Shown: positions 33,778 to 42,600 of the stretch, one piece after another
How the letters are laid out: every line of letters starts with the position of its first letter
Position numbering within the stretch: position 1 is the first letter of the stretch
Assembly: GCA_046316495.1 (NCBI GenBank)
Contig: JBKDAM010000160.1
Coordinates: 1-64,000, forward strand
Direction: 5' to 3'
DNA from: M3007 sp046316495
Lineage (GTDB): Bacteria > Bacteroidota > Bacteroidia > Chitinophagales > Saprospiraceae
Length of the DNA stretch: 64,000 nucleotides
Made by a program: the position numbers and the translations under genes
The notes under the pieces: generated by a model
What the model was told of the DNA's origin: nothing
The model's database searches: none
The model's input: only the letters and a program-made list of their open reading frames with translations

Positions 33778-33785
33778 TACCTTTG
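33778..33785 (+). promoter_or_regulatory. -7 element of the 55-residue membrane protein gene
   Basis: TACCTTTG matches TAnnTTTG and ends 30 nt before the ATG at 33816. Confidence 0.55.
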
Positions 33786-33815
33786 CAGTACTTGAATTTT
33801 AAACTACCAATTCTT

Positions 33816-33983
33816 ATGTCAAATCATAACGAGGAGTATACTCCAAATAAAAAGCGCGATTGGGCGATTTTCGTCGTATCTACAGTAGTAATGGTGGGCA
33901 TTCTTTTCTGGAAGCCTGAATGGATTTGGGTAACTTTCCCATTCCAATTCACTGCCTTGGCAGGAGCAATGGGACGTCTGTAA
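33816..33983 (+). CDS. Small (55-residue) membrane protein, function unknown
   Basis: Starts MSNHNEEYTPNKKRDWAIF and has one clear hydrophobic helix (VVSTVVMVGILFW) with a second weaker one (FPFQFTALAGAMG). A good -7 element lies 30 nt upstream, and a very strong hairpin lies about 100 nt past the stop, which supports it as a real transcription unit. The frame is open further upstream to 33654, but that part covers the promoter and is not expected to be translated. It belongs to no family I can name. Confidence 0.7.
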   Translation: MSNHNEEYTPNKKRDWAIFVVSTVVMVGILFWKPEWIWVTFPFQFTALAGAMGRL

Positions 33984-34080
33984 TTGCTATTGCGGTGCCA
34001 GGAGTTTAAAATCAGTGCTTTTTATCTCATTGTTTTTTCTCAAGGCTGCTCATGTCTAATTCGCAGGCATTTTAGAATGC

Positions 34081-34142
34081 TATCGTAAAAAAGGAGCGGG
34101 TTTAGAAGTTCAAACTTCCAAACCCGCTCCTTTTTTACGATA
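34081..34142. terminator. Very long bidirectional terminator hairpin
   Basis: A 23-bp perfect outer stem (34081-34103 with 34120-34142), one A/C mismatch, a 6-bp inner stem and a 2-nt loop. T-runs of six lie in the 3' arm on each strand, within the stem. It stands between the small membrane protein (+) and ccmF (-) and should stop transcription from both sides. Confidence 0.85.
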
Positions 34143-34157
34143 AAACAAGTTATTCGA

Positions 34158-36956
34158 CTATCCCTGCCTCCATCTCCTCCAGAAACCGAGTGCTAAACCA
34201 AAGAGCATCAATAAAGATCCAGCCCACACAAAGTTAATGCCTGGAAAAATGATAGCCTCTAACACTATATAATCCGACCTGCCTGCATTTTCAGCGATTT
34301 CAACCGGAATACCAGCGTCCTGCGGATTACTTTTGGCTGCCCGAATGGTGAAAAGACCCGTCTCCGGATCCACACTTTGAAACACAAAATGCAAACCAAG
34401 GTCCATTAGTTCAGACTTTAAGCTCAACGGCTGATTGCCTCTGATGAGAAAGACGGGCGCTACTTGGTAACTTGCTTCGTTACCAAGCACTTCCAACTCT
34501 GCCGCAACGGCAATATCCCCTTGTTGAGGCACATAGTTGGGGTGTTTAATTTCCCGGTTCACGTTGACAAGCTTCACCTCATAGCCTTGGAATGAAAAAG
34601 AAGCGCCCTGTTTGACTTGGAAGGTCTGATATTGCAGCTCCTCTTCCATTTTTAATGCCTTTTCAAGTCCCTTCTCTGTAAGCTTTGCCTTGATTTCCAA
34701 CTGTGGAGCGGAGTAAGCCAATGCAAATGCACCTTCTCCAGGACGCAGGTACATCATTGGATTCAAATCATAACCGGTACGGTCTTCCAACGAGTACGCC
34801 TTCATTTTCAGACCAAATGCCAGGTCACCCGGCTGCTTTTTATACTCAGGATGTACAGGATCTTTAGTCAAGCCTTGTACTACGATGTAATGTTCTTTAG
34901 TAAACAGGGTATCCCCCGCCACTGCATCGTACAGCTGATACTTTAGGCTATCTTCTTGTTGCTGCGCATACTCAGGATCTAGTTCCGCTTTAGGCAAGGA
35001 CGAGACGTGCGTAAAAATATCATAATTCCAATAATGCTTGGTAGAGGGATTGGAGGCTACTACCTTAGTGAAGGGACGATCGTACATGACATTGGGATAC
35101 AGTACAAATTCCTCTCCCGTTGGGTTTCCCGCCTCATCTCTTTTTTTGAACTGAACGGTAAACGTACGTGTCTGACGCTCAATCGTATCCTGCACATAAG
35201 TAGCTTCAAAATTGCGCTTAATCGGCATAGGAGCCTCCCTAATTAAAAGGACATTGCGGTTCAAATCCTCGTTATCCATCCCCTCAATCAAACCTTCCAT
35301 CGCAAAATTATTGGAAGAGATCCACTCCTTATTCAAGCCGGAGGACATTACCCCCAGGATCAAGATACCAAAACCAAGGTGAGAGACTGCTGAAGCTGCC
35401 ATTTTCAGATTGCCCTTGGCAAAGGAAATCAGGTAATCGGCATTAGAACTTAAGGTAAACATGGCGGTGAATAACAGGGCTGCCAAACGCCAATCGCTCA
35501 CCTTGATCCAAGAAGCATGGAAAAAAGTAAGAATTGTGGCTAGCACCAAGGCAATTCCTAAATGTAAACCAAAATTTTTAACCCAAACAGACCAATTACG
35601 CTCACTATATCGAAGCCATTGAGCAACTCCAGACAAAACACCAATAAATACCGCAATCCACATTTGGTAGCGGTTATGGTGTTCCACTGGATCCTTTAAG
35701 GCAGCTCCTACATAATCCTCTTTGAAAAGTTGAACCAACTTATTCCAAACAGGCAGTGAAGTCGCCCCGGTCAGAAGGACCGCTGAAAACAACAACACCA
35801 ATGAGCCCATAAACATCCAAAACTCACGGGAGGCAAATTTCTCTTCTTCTTGAATGCTAGGAATTCCCTTGGCACGCGCTCCAAACAAGAGAAGGGAAAG
35901 TAGAGAGAATGCACCGATGAACAGGATCAGTTGAAATCCTAGGCCCATTTCCGTAAACGCGTGCGCCGAAGTATCCCCCAGAATACCGCTTCGAGTCAGG
36001 TACGTGGAATACAAAATTAGAATAAATGAGACCAGGTAAAAACCATAAGTGCTTCGAATGGAATACCCAGTGGAACGGGCAACTAAGTTGGTGTGAATTC
36101 CAGCTACCAAGGTAAGCCATGGCACTAATGAAGTATTTTCAACGGGGTCCCAAGCCCAGTAACCGCCGAAGGACAACGCCTCATAAGCCCAAACGCCTCC
36201 CATAAGAATCCCCAAACCCAAAATAGCACCAGAGAACAAGGCCCAGTTCAAGGCTGGTTTTAACCATTCCTTATGCTCCTTTTTCCATAAACCGGCGATA
36301 GCAAAGGCAAAGGGAACAATAGTACTGGCAAAACCCAAAAACAAGGTAGGGGGGTGAATCGTCATCCAATAATTCTGCAAAAGAGGATTCAAACCATTCC
36401 CTTTAACCTTCTCCAAATAATCAGCTTGCGCAAAAATAGGCGCATCCATCACGTCCCGCAAAAGATCAAATGGACTGGCACCCAATCTAAAATCACCAAA
36501 ATAGAGTCCCAAAATCATGGAAGCAATGATGGCCTCGGCGAGGGCAATAACCGCCATTACAGCAGATTCCCATTTTCCTGATTTCAGAATCAAAACCATC
36601 CCCAAGACAATGTGCCAAAAACTCCAGAGCAAAAAGCTACCTTGTTGCTCCTTCCAAAAAGCGGAAAAAACATACTTGAATGGGAGGTCATCCGAAACAT
36701 TTGCCCAAGCATATTGGTATTCGTACAACTTTCCAGTCAAGATATAAAACAAGGCAATAATTACCCCAAACGTGCTAAGTCCATGAAACAAAAAACCGTA
36801 ACGCCCTAAACGGAGCCAGCCTGGATAACCTGCATCGGCCTCCTTCTTGGTAGCCATGAAGTAGGAAAATGCAGAAAAAAGGGCCGCCACGAAGGAGAGC
36901 ACCACGAAAAAATGGCCAATCTGGCCTGGAAGCAACTGTTCACCTATATATTCCAT
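34158..36956 (-). CDS. ccmF: Cytochrome c maturation heme lyase, CcmF/CcsA type
   Basis: A 932-residue polytopic inner-membrane protein that handles heme for attachment to apocytochromes c. Many transmembrane segments fill the first ~560 residues, with HPPTLFLGF and the periplasmic heme-handling WWD-type loop GGYWAWDPVENTS. A soluble periplasmic insertion of about 300 residues (about 590-890), rich in beta segments, follows before a final helix (FVWAGSLLMLFGLALGFWRR). The protein is about 280 residues longer than classical CcmF, an enlarged form common in Bacteroidota. It is co-transcribed with ccmE, whose stop lies 8 nt upstream. Confidence 0.93.
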   Translation of the reverse strand: MEYIGEQLLPGQIGHFFVVLSFVAALFSAFSYFMATKKEADAGYPGWLRLGRYGFLFHGLSTFGVIIALFYILTGKLYEYQYAWANVSDDLPFKYVFSAFWKEQQGSFLLWSFWHIVLGMVLILKSGKWESAVMAVIALAEAIIASMILGLYFGDFRLGASPFDLLRDVMDAPIFAQADYLEKVKGNGLNPLLQNYWMTIHPPTLFLGFASTIVPFAFAIAGLWKKEHKEWLKPALNWALFSGAILGLGILMGGVWAYEALSFGGYWAWDPVENTSLVPWLTLVAGIHTNLVARSTGYSIRSTYGFYLVSFILILYSTYLTRSGILGDTSAHAFTEMGLGFQLILFIGAFSLLSLLLFGARAKGIPSIQEEEKFASREFWMFMGSLVLLFSAVLLTGATSLPVWNKLVQLFKEDYVGAALKDPVEHHNRYQMWIAVFIGVLSGVAQWLRYSERNWSVWVKNFGLHLGIALVLATILTFFHASWIKVSDWRLAALLFTAMFTLSSNADYLISFAKGNLKMAASAVSHLGFGILILGVMSSGLNKEWISSNNFAMEGLIEGMDNEDLNRNVLLIREAPMPIKRNFEATYVQDTIERQTRTFTVQFKKRDEAGNPTGEEFVLYPNVMYDRPFTKVVASNPSTKHYWNYDIFTHVSSLPKAELDPEYAQQQEDSLKYQLYDAVAGDTLFTKEHYIVVQGLTKDPVHPEYKKQPGDLAFGLKMKAYSLEDRTGYDLNPMMYLRPGEGAFALAYSAPQLEIKAKLTEKGLEKALKMEEELQYQTFQVKQGASFSFQGYEVKLVNVNREIKHPNYVPQQGDIAVAAELEVLGNEASYQVAPVFLIRGNQPLSLKSELMDLGLHFVFQSVDPETGLFTIRAAKSNPQDAGIPVEIAENAGRSDYIVLEAIIFPGINFVWAGSLLMLFGLALGFWRRWRQG

Positions 36957-36964
36957 GTTCGATA

Positions 36965-37360
36965 TTATCCTTGTTCCGATCGGATGTAAACCTCTTGATC
37001 CTGGTATTTAGACGGACATTTTAGTAGCATGTCACTGGCCTCAAAAATTTCACCATTCATTTCCCCCGTTAAGACAATTTGTTCAGAGCGCTCAAAATCC
37101 TGTGGTTTGGCAGAGCGCAAAACTACTTTCCGAACAGACCCAGCGTCGTCTTTTAATTGAAACGCCAGGTAGTTGGGATCTTTTTCCGGATTATATTCAA
37201 TAGGAGCCTCCTTAACCAGTTGTCCAACGAGCTTAACTTTATCACCACTTTCAGTAGCCTGGTCAAAATTGGCATAGGTGGTAACATCCGAACTGGCGGA
37301 AACCAGGGTTGCGATAGCCACTGCGATAACAGCAATGGCAATGAGATGTGATTTTTTCAT
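36965..37360 (-). CDS. ccmE: Cytochrome c maturation heme chaperone CcmE, CxxxY variant
   Basis: A 131-residue membrane-anchored periplasmic protein that carries heme from CcmC to CcmF. The start at 37360 (MKKSHLIAIAVIAVAIATL) is supported by a promoter at 37393-37426; the longer frame to 37510 would contain that promoter. After one helix comes the OB-fold beta domain (VKLVGQLVK, VVLRSAKPQDFERSEQIVLTGEMN). The C-terminal heme-binding position, usually His in H-x-x-x-Y, is Cys115 in LLKCPSKYQ (CxxxY). Such Cys-type CcmE proteins are known from system I variants in some sulfate reducers and archaea. Other Ccm genes are not in the window. Confidence 0.9.
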   Translation of the reverse strand: MKKSHLIAIAVIAVAIATLVSASSDVTTYANFDQATESGDKVKLVGQLVKEAPIEYNPEKDPNYLAFQLKDDAGSVRKVVLRSAKPQDFERSEQIVLTGEMNGEIFEASDMLLKCPSKYQDQEVYIRSEQG

Positions 37361-37392
37361 AACACAGTCTTTAGTTGGAATAAATTCCGATG

Positions 37393-37426
37393 CAAATTTA
37401 GTTCCTATAACGCAAGCAATTACAAA
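37393..37426 (-). promoter_or_regulatory. Bacteroidota-type promoter of ccmE-ccmF
   Basis: Minus strand TTTG (37423-37426), 22 nt, TAAATTTG (37393-37400); the -7 element ends 32 nt before the ATG at 37360 and fixes that start. Confidence 0.65.
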
Positions 37427-37511
37427 AAGATGCGTCATTTGTAGTTCATCTTCCTTCTTTTCAATGAAAAGCACTACTTTTCGCACTTTATTCTGAACCA
37501 AGCTTTTCACT

Positions 37512-39215
37512 ATGTCCTTTTTTAATAATCTTTTTCGGAAAAAGAATATTCCCGACGCAATTGCGGCTGCTCAAAATGAAGATATTCATGGAGGAGGCCT
37601 GCAAAAAAACCTGCGATTTTGGGACTTAACGGCACTAGGAATTGCGGCCATTATCGGAGCAGGCATTTTTAGCACCATTGGCTCTGCCAGTTATAATGGA
37701 GGACCCGGAGTAGTCTTTTTATTTATGTTTACCGCACTTGCCTGTGGCTTTGCGGCCTTCGCGTATGCAGAATTTGCCTCCCTGTTGCCTGTCTCGGGCA
37801 GTGCATACACCTACTCTTACGTGGCATTTGGTGAGTTAATTGCATGGATCATCGGATGGGCACTGATTATGGAGTACGCGGTTGGGAATATCACTGTCGC
37901 CGTTTCTTGGTCAGGCTATTTCACCGGTCTGATGCAAAGCCTTGGCTGGGAAATCCCCGCCTGGGCTCATATTGACTATGTCTCTGCTCAAAAAGGATTT
38001 GAGGAGGCCAGCAGTCTACTGTCGAATGGTTCCACCCTTGAAATGCTAACCCAAGCACAAAAAGAGGCTTACCTCGCTTGGTCACAAGCCCCTCTGTTGG
38101 GCAGCTTTCCTGTTATATTAGACATTCCTGCGATCATAATGTCTATTTTAATCTCTATTTTAGTGTATGTGGGGATTAAAGAGTCTAAAACGGCGAGTAA
38201 TATTATGGTAATTCTCAAGATTGCCGTTGTAATCATGGTCATTGTGGTGGGGGCCTTTTATGTTGATGTAAATAACTGGCATCCATTCATACCCAATGGT
38301 TTCGGTGGCGTTATGGCAGGGGTTTCCTCTGTGTTCTTTGCCTATATTGGTTTCGACGCCCTCTCCACCACCGCAGAAGAATGTAAAGATCCCCAACGGG
38401 ATCTACCCAGAGCGATGGTGTACTCCATTGTCATCTGTACTGTTTTATACATTATTATTGCCTTGGTGCTGACCGGGATGGTTAGTTATAAAGAACTCGA
38501 TGTCACGGATCCGTTGGCATTTGTATTTAGTAAATTACACCTAGACTGGTTATCCGGGGTCATTGCTGTAAGCGCGGTGGTAGCCATGGCGGGTGTTTTC
38601 TTGGTCTTTCAACTGGGTCAGCCCCGTATTTGGATGACTATGAGCCGGGACGGACTACTTCCGCCACAATTTGCTAAAATTCATCCAAAATACAAAACAC
38701 CTGCTTTTTCAACTGTAGTCACGGCTTTTTTTGTAATTGTCCCGATGCTCTTCATTCCAAGTGATACCGTATTGGACCTCTGCAGTATGGGCACCTTGTT
38801 TGCTTTTGTTTTAGTGAGTGGCGGGGTTTTAAAAATGCAGGTAACCCCCAATGCACCCAGGGGAAAGTTCAGAACACCGTATCTGAATGGAAAGTGGATT
38901 TTCCCGATTATCTTGTCGGCTGCGGTACTTCTTATCCAGCAGTATTCACCTGAAACTATCCAGCTGTGGTTAGGAAAAGATGGAAGCTTACTTGATCAAG
39001 CCCCTATTTTGCTCTTTTGGGTTACCAGCCTTGTGTTAGCTGTCCTGGCATTTAAACACAACCTCTCCCTCATCCCACTGCTAGGTTTGGTATTTTGCCT
39101 GTATATGATGGCGCAGATTCCTGCCTCCAGTTGGTTCTGGTTTCTAGTCTGGCTATTAGCTGGATTAGTCATTTATTTTGGATACAGTTATCGACATAGT
39201 AAACTTTCATCCTAG
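37512..39215 (+). CDS. APC-superfamily amino acid permease
   Basis: A 567-residue inner-membrane transporter of the cationic amino acid transporter (CAT)-like branch, with about 12 to 14 transmembrane helices. The first helix region LTALGIAAIIGAGIFSTIG carries the consensus GAGIF substrate-site motif. FFAYIGFDALSTTAEECKDP and RDLPRAMVYSI are typical of the loop and helix after TM6, and GQPRIWMTMSRDGLLPP of TM8. The substrate is not decidable. It is followed 26 nt later by a small acidic helical protein on the same strand, which probably shares its transcript, and then a terminator. Confidence 0.94.
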   Translation: MSFFNNLFRKKNIPDAIAAAQNEDIHGGGLQKNLRFWDLTALGIAAIIGAGIFSTIGSASYNGGPGVVFLFMFTALACGFAAFAYAEFASLLPVSGSAYTYSYVAFGELIAWIIGWALIMEYAVGNITVAVSWSGYFTGLMQSLGWEIPAWAHIDYVSAQKGFEEASSLLSNGSTLEMLTQAQKEAYLAWSQAPLLGSFPVILDIPAIIMSILISILVYVGIKESKTASNIMVILKIAVVIMVIVVGAFYVDVNNWHPFIPNGFGGVMAGVSSVFFAYIGFDALSTTAEECKDPQRDLPRAMVYSIVICTVLYIIIALVLTGMVSYKELDVTDPLAFVFSKLHLDWLSGVIAVSAVVAMAGVFLVFQLGQPRIWMTMSRDGLLPPQFAKIHPKYKTPAFSTVVTAFFVIVPMLFIPSDTVLDLCSMGTLFAFVLVSGGVLKMQVTPNAPRGKFRTPYLNGKWIFPIILSAAVLLIQQYSPETIQLWLGKDGSLLDQAPILLFWVTSLVLAVLAFKHNLSLIPLLGLVFCLYMMAQIPASSWFWFLVWLLAGLVIYFGYSYRHSKLSS

Positions 39216-39241
39216 TTATAAACAATTAAAAAAGTACACCT

Positions 39242-39595
39242 ATGGACAATCTATTGAACAAATTGAAGGAAGAAGCTTTGGATAAAGCATCAGAAATGAG
39301 TGAAAAACTCGACCAACTGAAGGATGCAGCAGCCGCTAAGCTGGCAGAACTCCAGGAGGAAGCCATGGAGGCAAAAGCGGAGTTAGCAGAGGAAATTGCG
39401 GAGAAAAAGGCTGAGCTGGAAGCGGCAAAAGCAAATATCGCAGCACATGAAGGGGGTGCAATGGGTTATTTGAGCGATAAAGCCAACGAGCTCCTCGCAG
39501 AGGCAAAAGAAGAAGTGAACGAGATGAAGGAAGAGGCAAAAGAGTTTTGGGACAAAGCCCGTGAATTCGGCCAAGACAAACAGGAAAAAGATTAA
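39242..39595 (+). CDS. Small acidic helical (coiled-coil/LEA-like) protein
   Basis: A 117-residue protein almost entirely Glu/Lys/Ala/Leu, predicted to be a continuous amphipathic helix (for example EEAMEAKAELAEEIAEKKAE). There is no signal peptide or Cys. The composition resembles YtxH-like or LEA-type stress proteins, but without a defining motif. It follows the amino-acid permease by 26 nt and is closed by a strong terminator, so it is expressed with the permease. Function unknown. Confidence 0.8.
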   Translation: MDNLLNKLKEEALDKASEMSEKLDQLKDAAAAKLAELQEEAMEAKAELAEEIAEKKAELEAAKANIAAHEGGAMGYLSDKANELLAEAKEEVNEMKEEAKEFWDKAREFGQDKQEKD

Positions 39596-39616
39596 GCTAA
39601 TTTTTTTCCTAAAAAT

Positions 39617-39663
39617 AAAAAGCCCTGACAAAAAGGAATTTCCTCCCTGTCAGGGCTTTTTTT
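39617..39663. terminator. Bidirectional terminator between convergent genes
   Basis: 14-bp perfect stem (AAAAAGCCCTGACA/TGTCAGGGCTTTTT) with a 17-nt loop and A- and T-tracts on both sides. It separates the coiled-coil gene (+) from the giant T9SS protease-like gene (-). Confidence 0.88.
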
Positions 39664-39680
39664 AGGCCAAAATCTATCAA

Positions 39681-42600
39681 TTATTCAACAATTAACTTCC
39701 TGGTGGATACCCCCTTTGCAGTCTGGATGACCACAGTATAGAGCCCTCCTGGTAAATCAGCAACTTGAATACTGCGATGCGCCACTCCGGCAGCAATCAT
39801 CAGACTACGAACTTGCTGGCCGGCCGTATTAAACAAGGACACATTCGCATCTTCGGTTAAGCCAGATCCAAAATCCAAACGAACGGTTTCATCCGCTGGG
39901 TTTGGAGCTAGGGAAAACAGAATTTCCTGGAAAGGGGACTGCGTACTTACTACAGCAGCAATTTCAAAGGTTCCCATTGCCAATCCACCTTCTCCATCTG
40001 TCACTGCAAAACGGAAGGAGTCACCACCTTGTTGATGTCCCCAATCATAAAAGCGCACCAGACCATTGTCTACCTGAGCCTGGGTGAAATAATCACCTGC
40101 TTTTAAAGCCCCATAACCCTGTAGATTAATCAAACCGTTTTGAGGAGCAGTCACCAAATAATAGGTAAGCTGGGAGGCCGTGTTATTGTTGTCTTCAGAC
40201 TTCAGCAGCTCGGTCGTGATCAAGGCATTGGTTCCGGAAGGAAGCACCAATACATTATTATTAATAACTACCGGTGGGTTCAAGGCCGCAGCAGAACATA
40301 CCTCTAGTTCGAAGTTATTGATAGCACCACCGGAGCCGATTTCACCATCTTTCACCCAAAGAGTCCAAACCCCTGCACTGTTTTGACCATTAAAGGCGGA
40401 AAGTGGCTGGTTGGGGCGAATACTAACTCCTCCATTGGGTGGGCAAGGGAACGTGGTAACAGGGGAGGCATCATCAAAGCCTGCATCCATGGTAATAGAG
40501 GAGAACCCGCAGCGGTTTTTAAACAAAGTCACTCCGTTTCCACCCGCTGGACCGATCAGGCGAACTTCCAGCTGGTTAAATGCATTGTGGAAAATCCCCA
40601 AGTTTTTGACATTGACATCACTTACTGGGCCACCTCCTGCAATCGTAATTTTGGATTCTACTGGATTGGTGCTATTCGAGCTAATATTTTTAGGTAGGTC
40701 GGCCGCGCTAAAAGAAGCACAGGCATCCACTTGGGTAGCAAACACAAAAGGACCTGCCCAATTGCCGGATCCACACTCATTAACTGGGCGTACCCGCCAG
40801 TAATAAATCGTTCCCTTCTCCAAGTTCGCACTGGCTAGCAGCGAATCCGCTGTAACAGTAGCGTTATTTAACTTGAGCGTACCAGGTGCGAAGGATGGAT
40901 TGCTAGCCACCTGCACTTGGTATTGATTAGCATCTGCAATGGAGGTCCAACGCAGCATGGGCGCCTGTGGGACCCCAGCACTTCCATCTACTGGTGAGGA
41001 GAGCGCGAATGCCCCAAACTCATTGGATACCACCGTCATCTTGACTGAGATAGTATCAGCGGCGGAAGCGCCAGCCGCTACCACCTTTACGGTATAAGTA
41101 CCTTCCAACGTTCCAACAAAATCAACATTAACCGCAATATCGGTACCCGCTGGTGCTGGGTTCTGAGAGAAGGTGGCTGTTGCACCTACTGGTAAGTCCA
41201 AAACAGAATAAGTTAACTCTTCATTGAATCCTGCCCATGCGCTGCTTCCAACAGGCAAGGTGAATGCACCCGGTAAACAAGCCTGGAATTCTGTTTCCTG
41301 ACTACAGATCGCAAAACCAGGGGTAACCACGGGCTCAATTTTGAAATTAGCATTCGAAATATCAAAGAATACGTGATCAGCAGCTTCTACCCGGATCCGG
41401 TTGGTAGTCCCAATTTCATTTGGAACCAGGACGCAGGCGGATCCGTTATTCGTTATGCCCTCTGCCAAAGTAATGGGGTAGGTAAGCCCACCATCCTTAC
41501 TCATTTTAATGTTGACTTTTTTACAGTTGACCGGTGCCACATTGGTATTCGCAACACTCCAGGTAACCGTTTGGTACTCACCCGGATGCCAAACAACACT
41601 GTTTGTATTTGGGAAACTAACCCGGAATGGACCTGCAGCGGCTGTTACCCGCATTTCAAGGGTATCAATTCCGATCCCTCCACCACCAGAGCGGTTATCC
41701 CGAACGGTCAAACAGAACGTTAAGTCGCGGTTGTAAGTAGGCAGTAACTCCCCAACATTATTCTGATTGGCAATTACCGTTTGTATACGTGGAAAAGTAC
41801 GAGTTGGAGAGGTAGTTGGAGGATAGGTCCGGAAAATAGGAGTATTCCCTTGTGGCTGACCTAACGGCACCAACGGACCACGGTCCGACTGCTCCCAACA
41901 ATACGTGAGGGGATCGCCGTCTGGATCTACCCCAGCACCTGTAAGCGCAAAAGGCGTGCTGATTGGTAAAAATAAATTATCGGGATAATTGATAATCGCC
42001 GTAGGGTGTTGGTTTGGAACCGTCTCATAGGAACCACAAGTACTACCGATCCCCGTTTCATAAAAAGCTTTAATTTCAGTAATCGAACAAACATTGTAGT
42101 ACAGATCACCAGTCCCTACTCCAGGGAGATTATCTGCTCCACAGGCACCTGCATACGACATGATGGTGCTTCCAGATCCTGGCTCACAGGCAGAGCTAGG
42201 GGCATCCCCAGGCCCAAGTGAACCACAGTAAGTCCAAGTATGGCCACCTGACCACTGGTGACCAATTTCTTGTCCAATAATAGAAAGGAAATAATCGCCA
42301 TAAGGTGGGAAAGCGGAGGAGCACCCACGCCCTTTGAAGTCTGTACAGCATTGGCCACCTGCTACTCCAATTGCATTTCCACCTTGATAACGGGCAAATA
42401 CGTGACCAATGTCGTAAGTGTCAAAACCGATGGTATTAATCATAGCCGCCGGGTTTTGGCTCATCCATTCACCCACCGTCGTTCCTGTGTATGGATCGGT
42501 TGCTGGATCTAAGAATAAAATTGACTCTACTTGGTCCACTAGAATCAAGCGAATATCCAAATCAGATTCATAAAACAGGTTCAACTGAGCAGTATAATTC

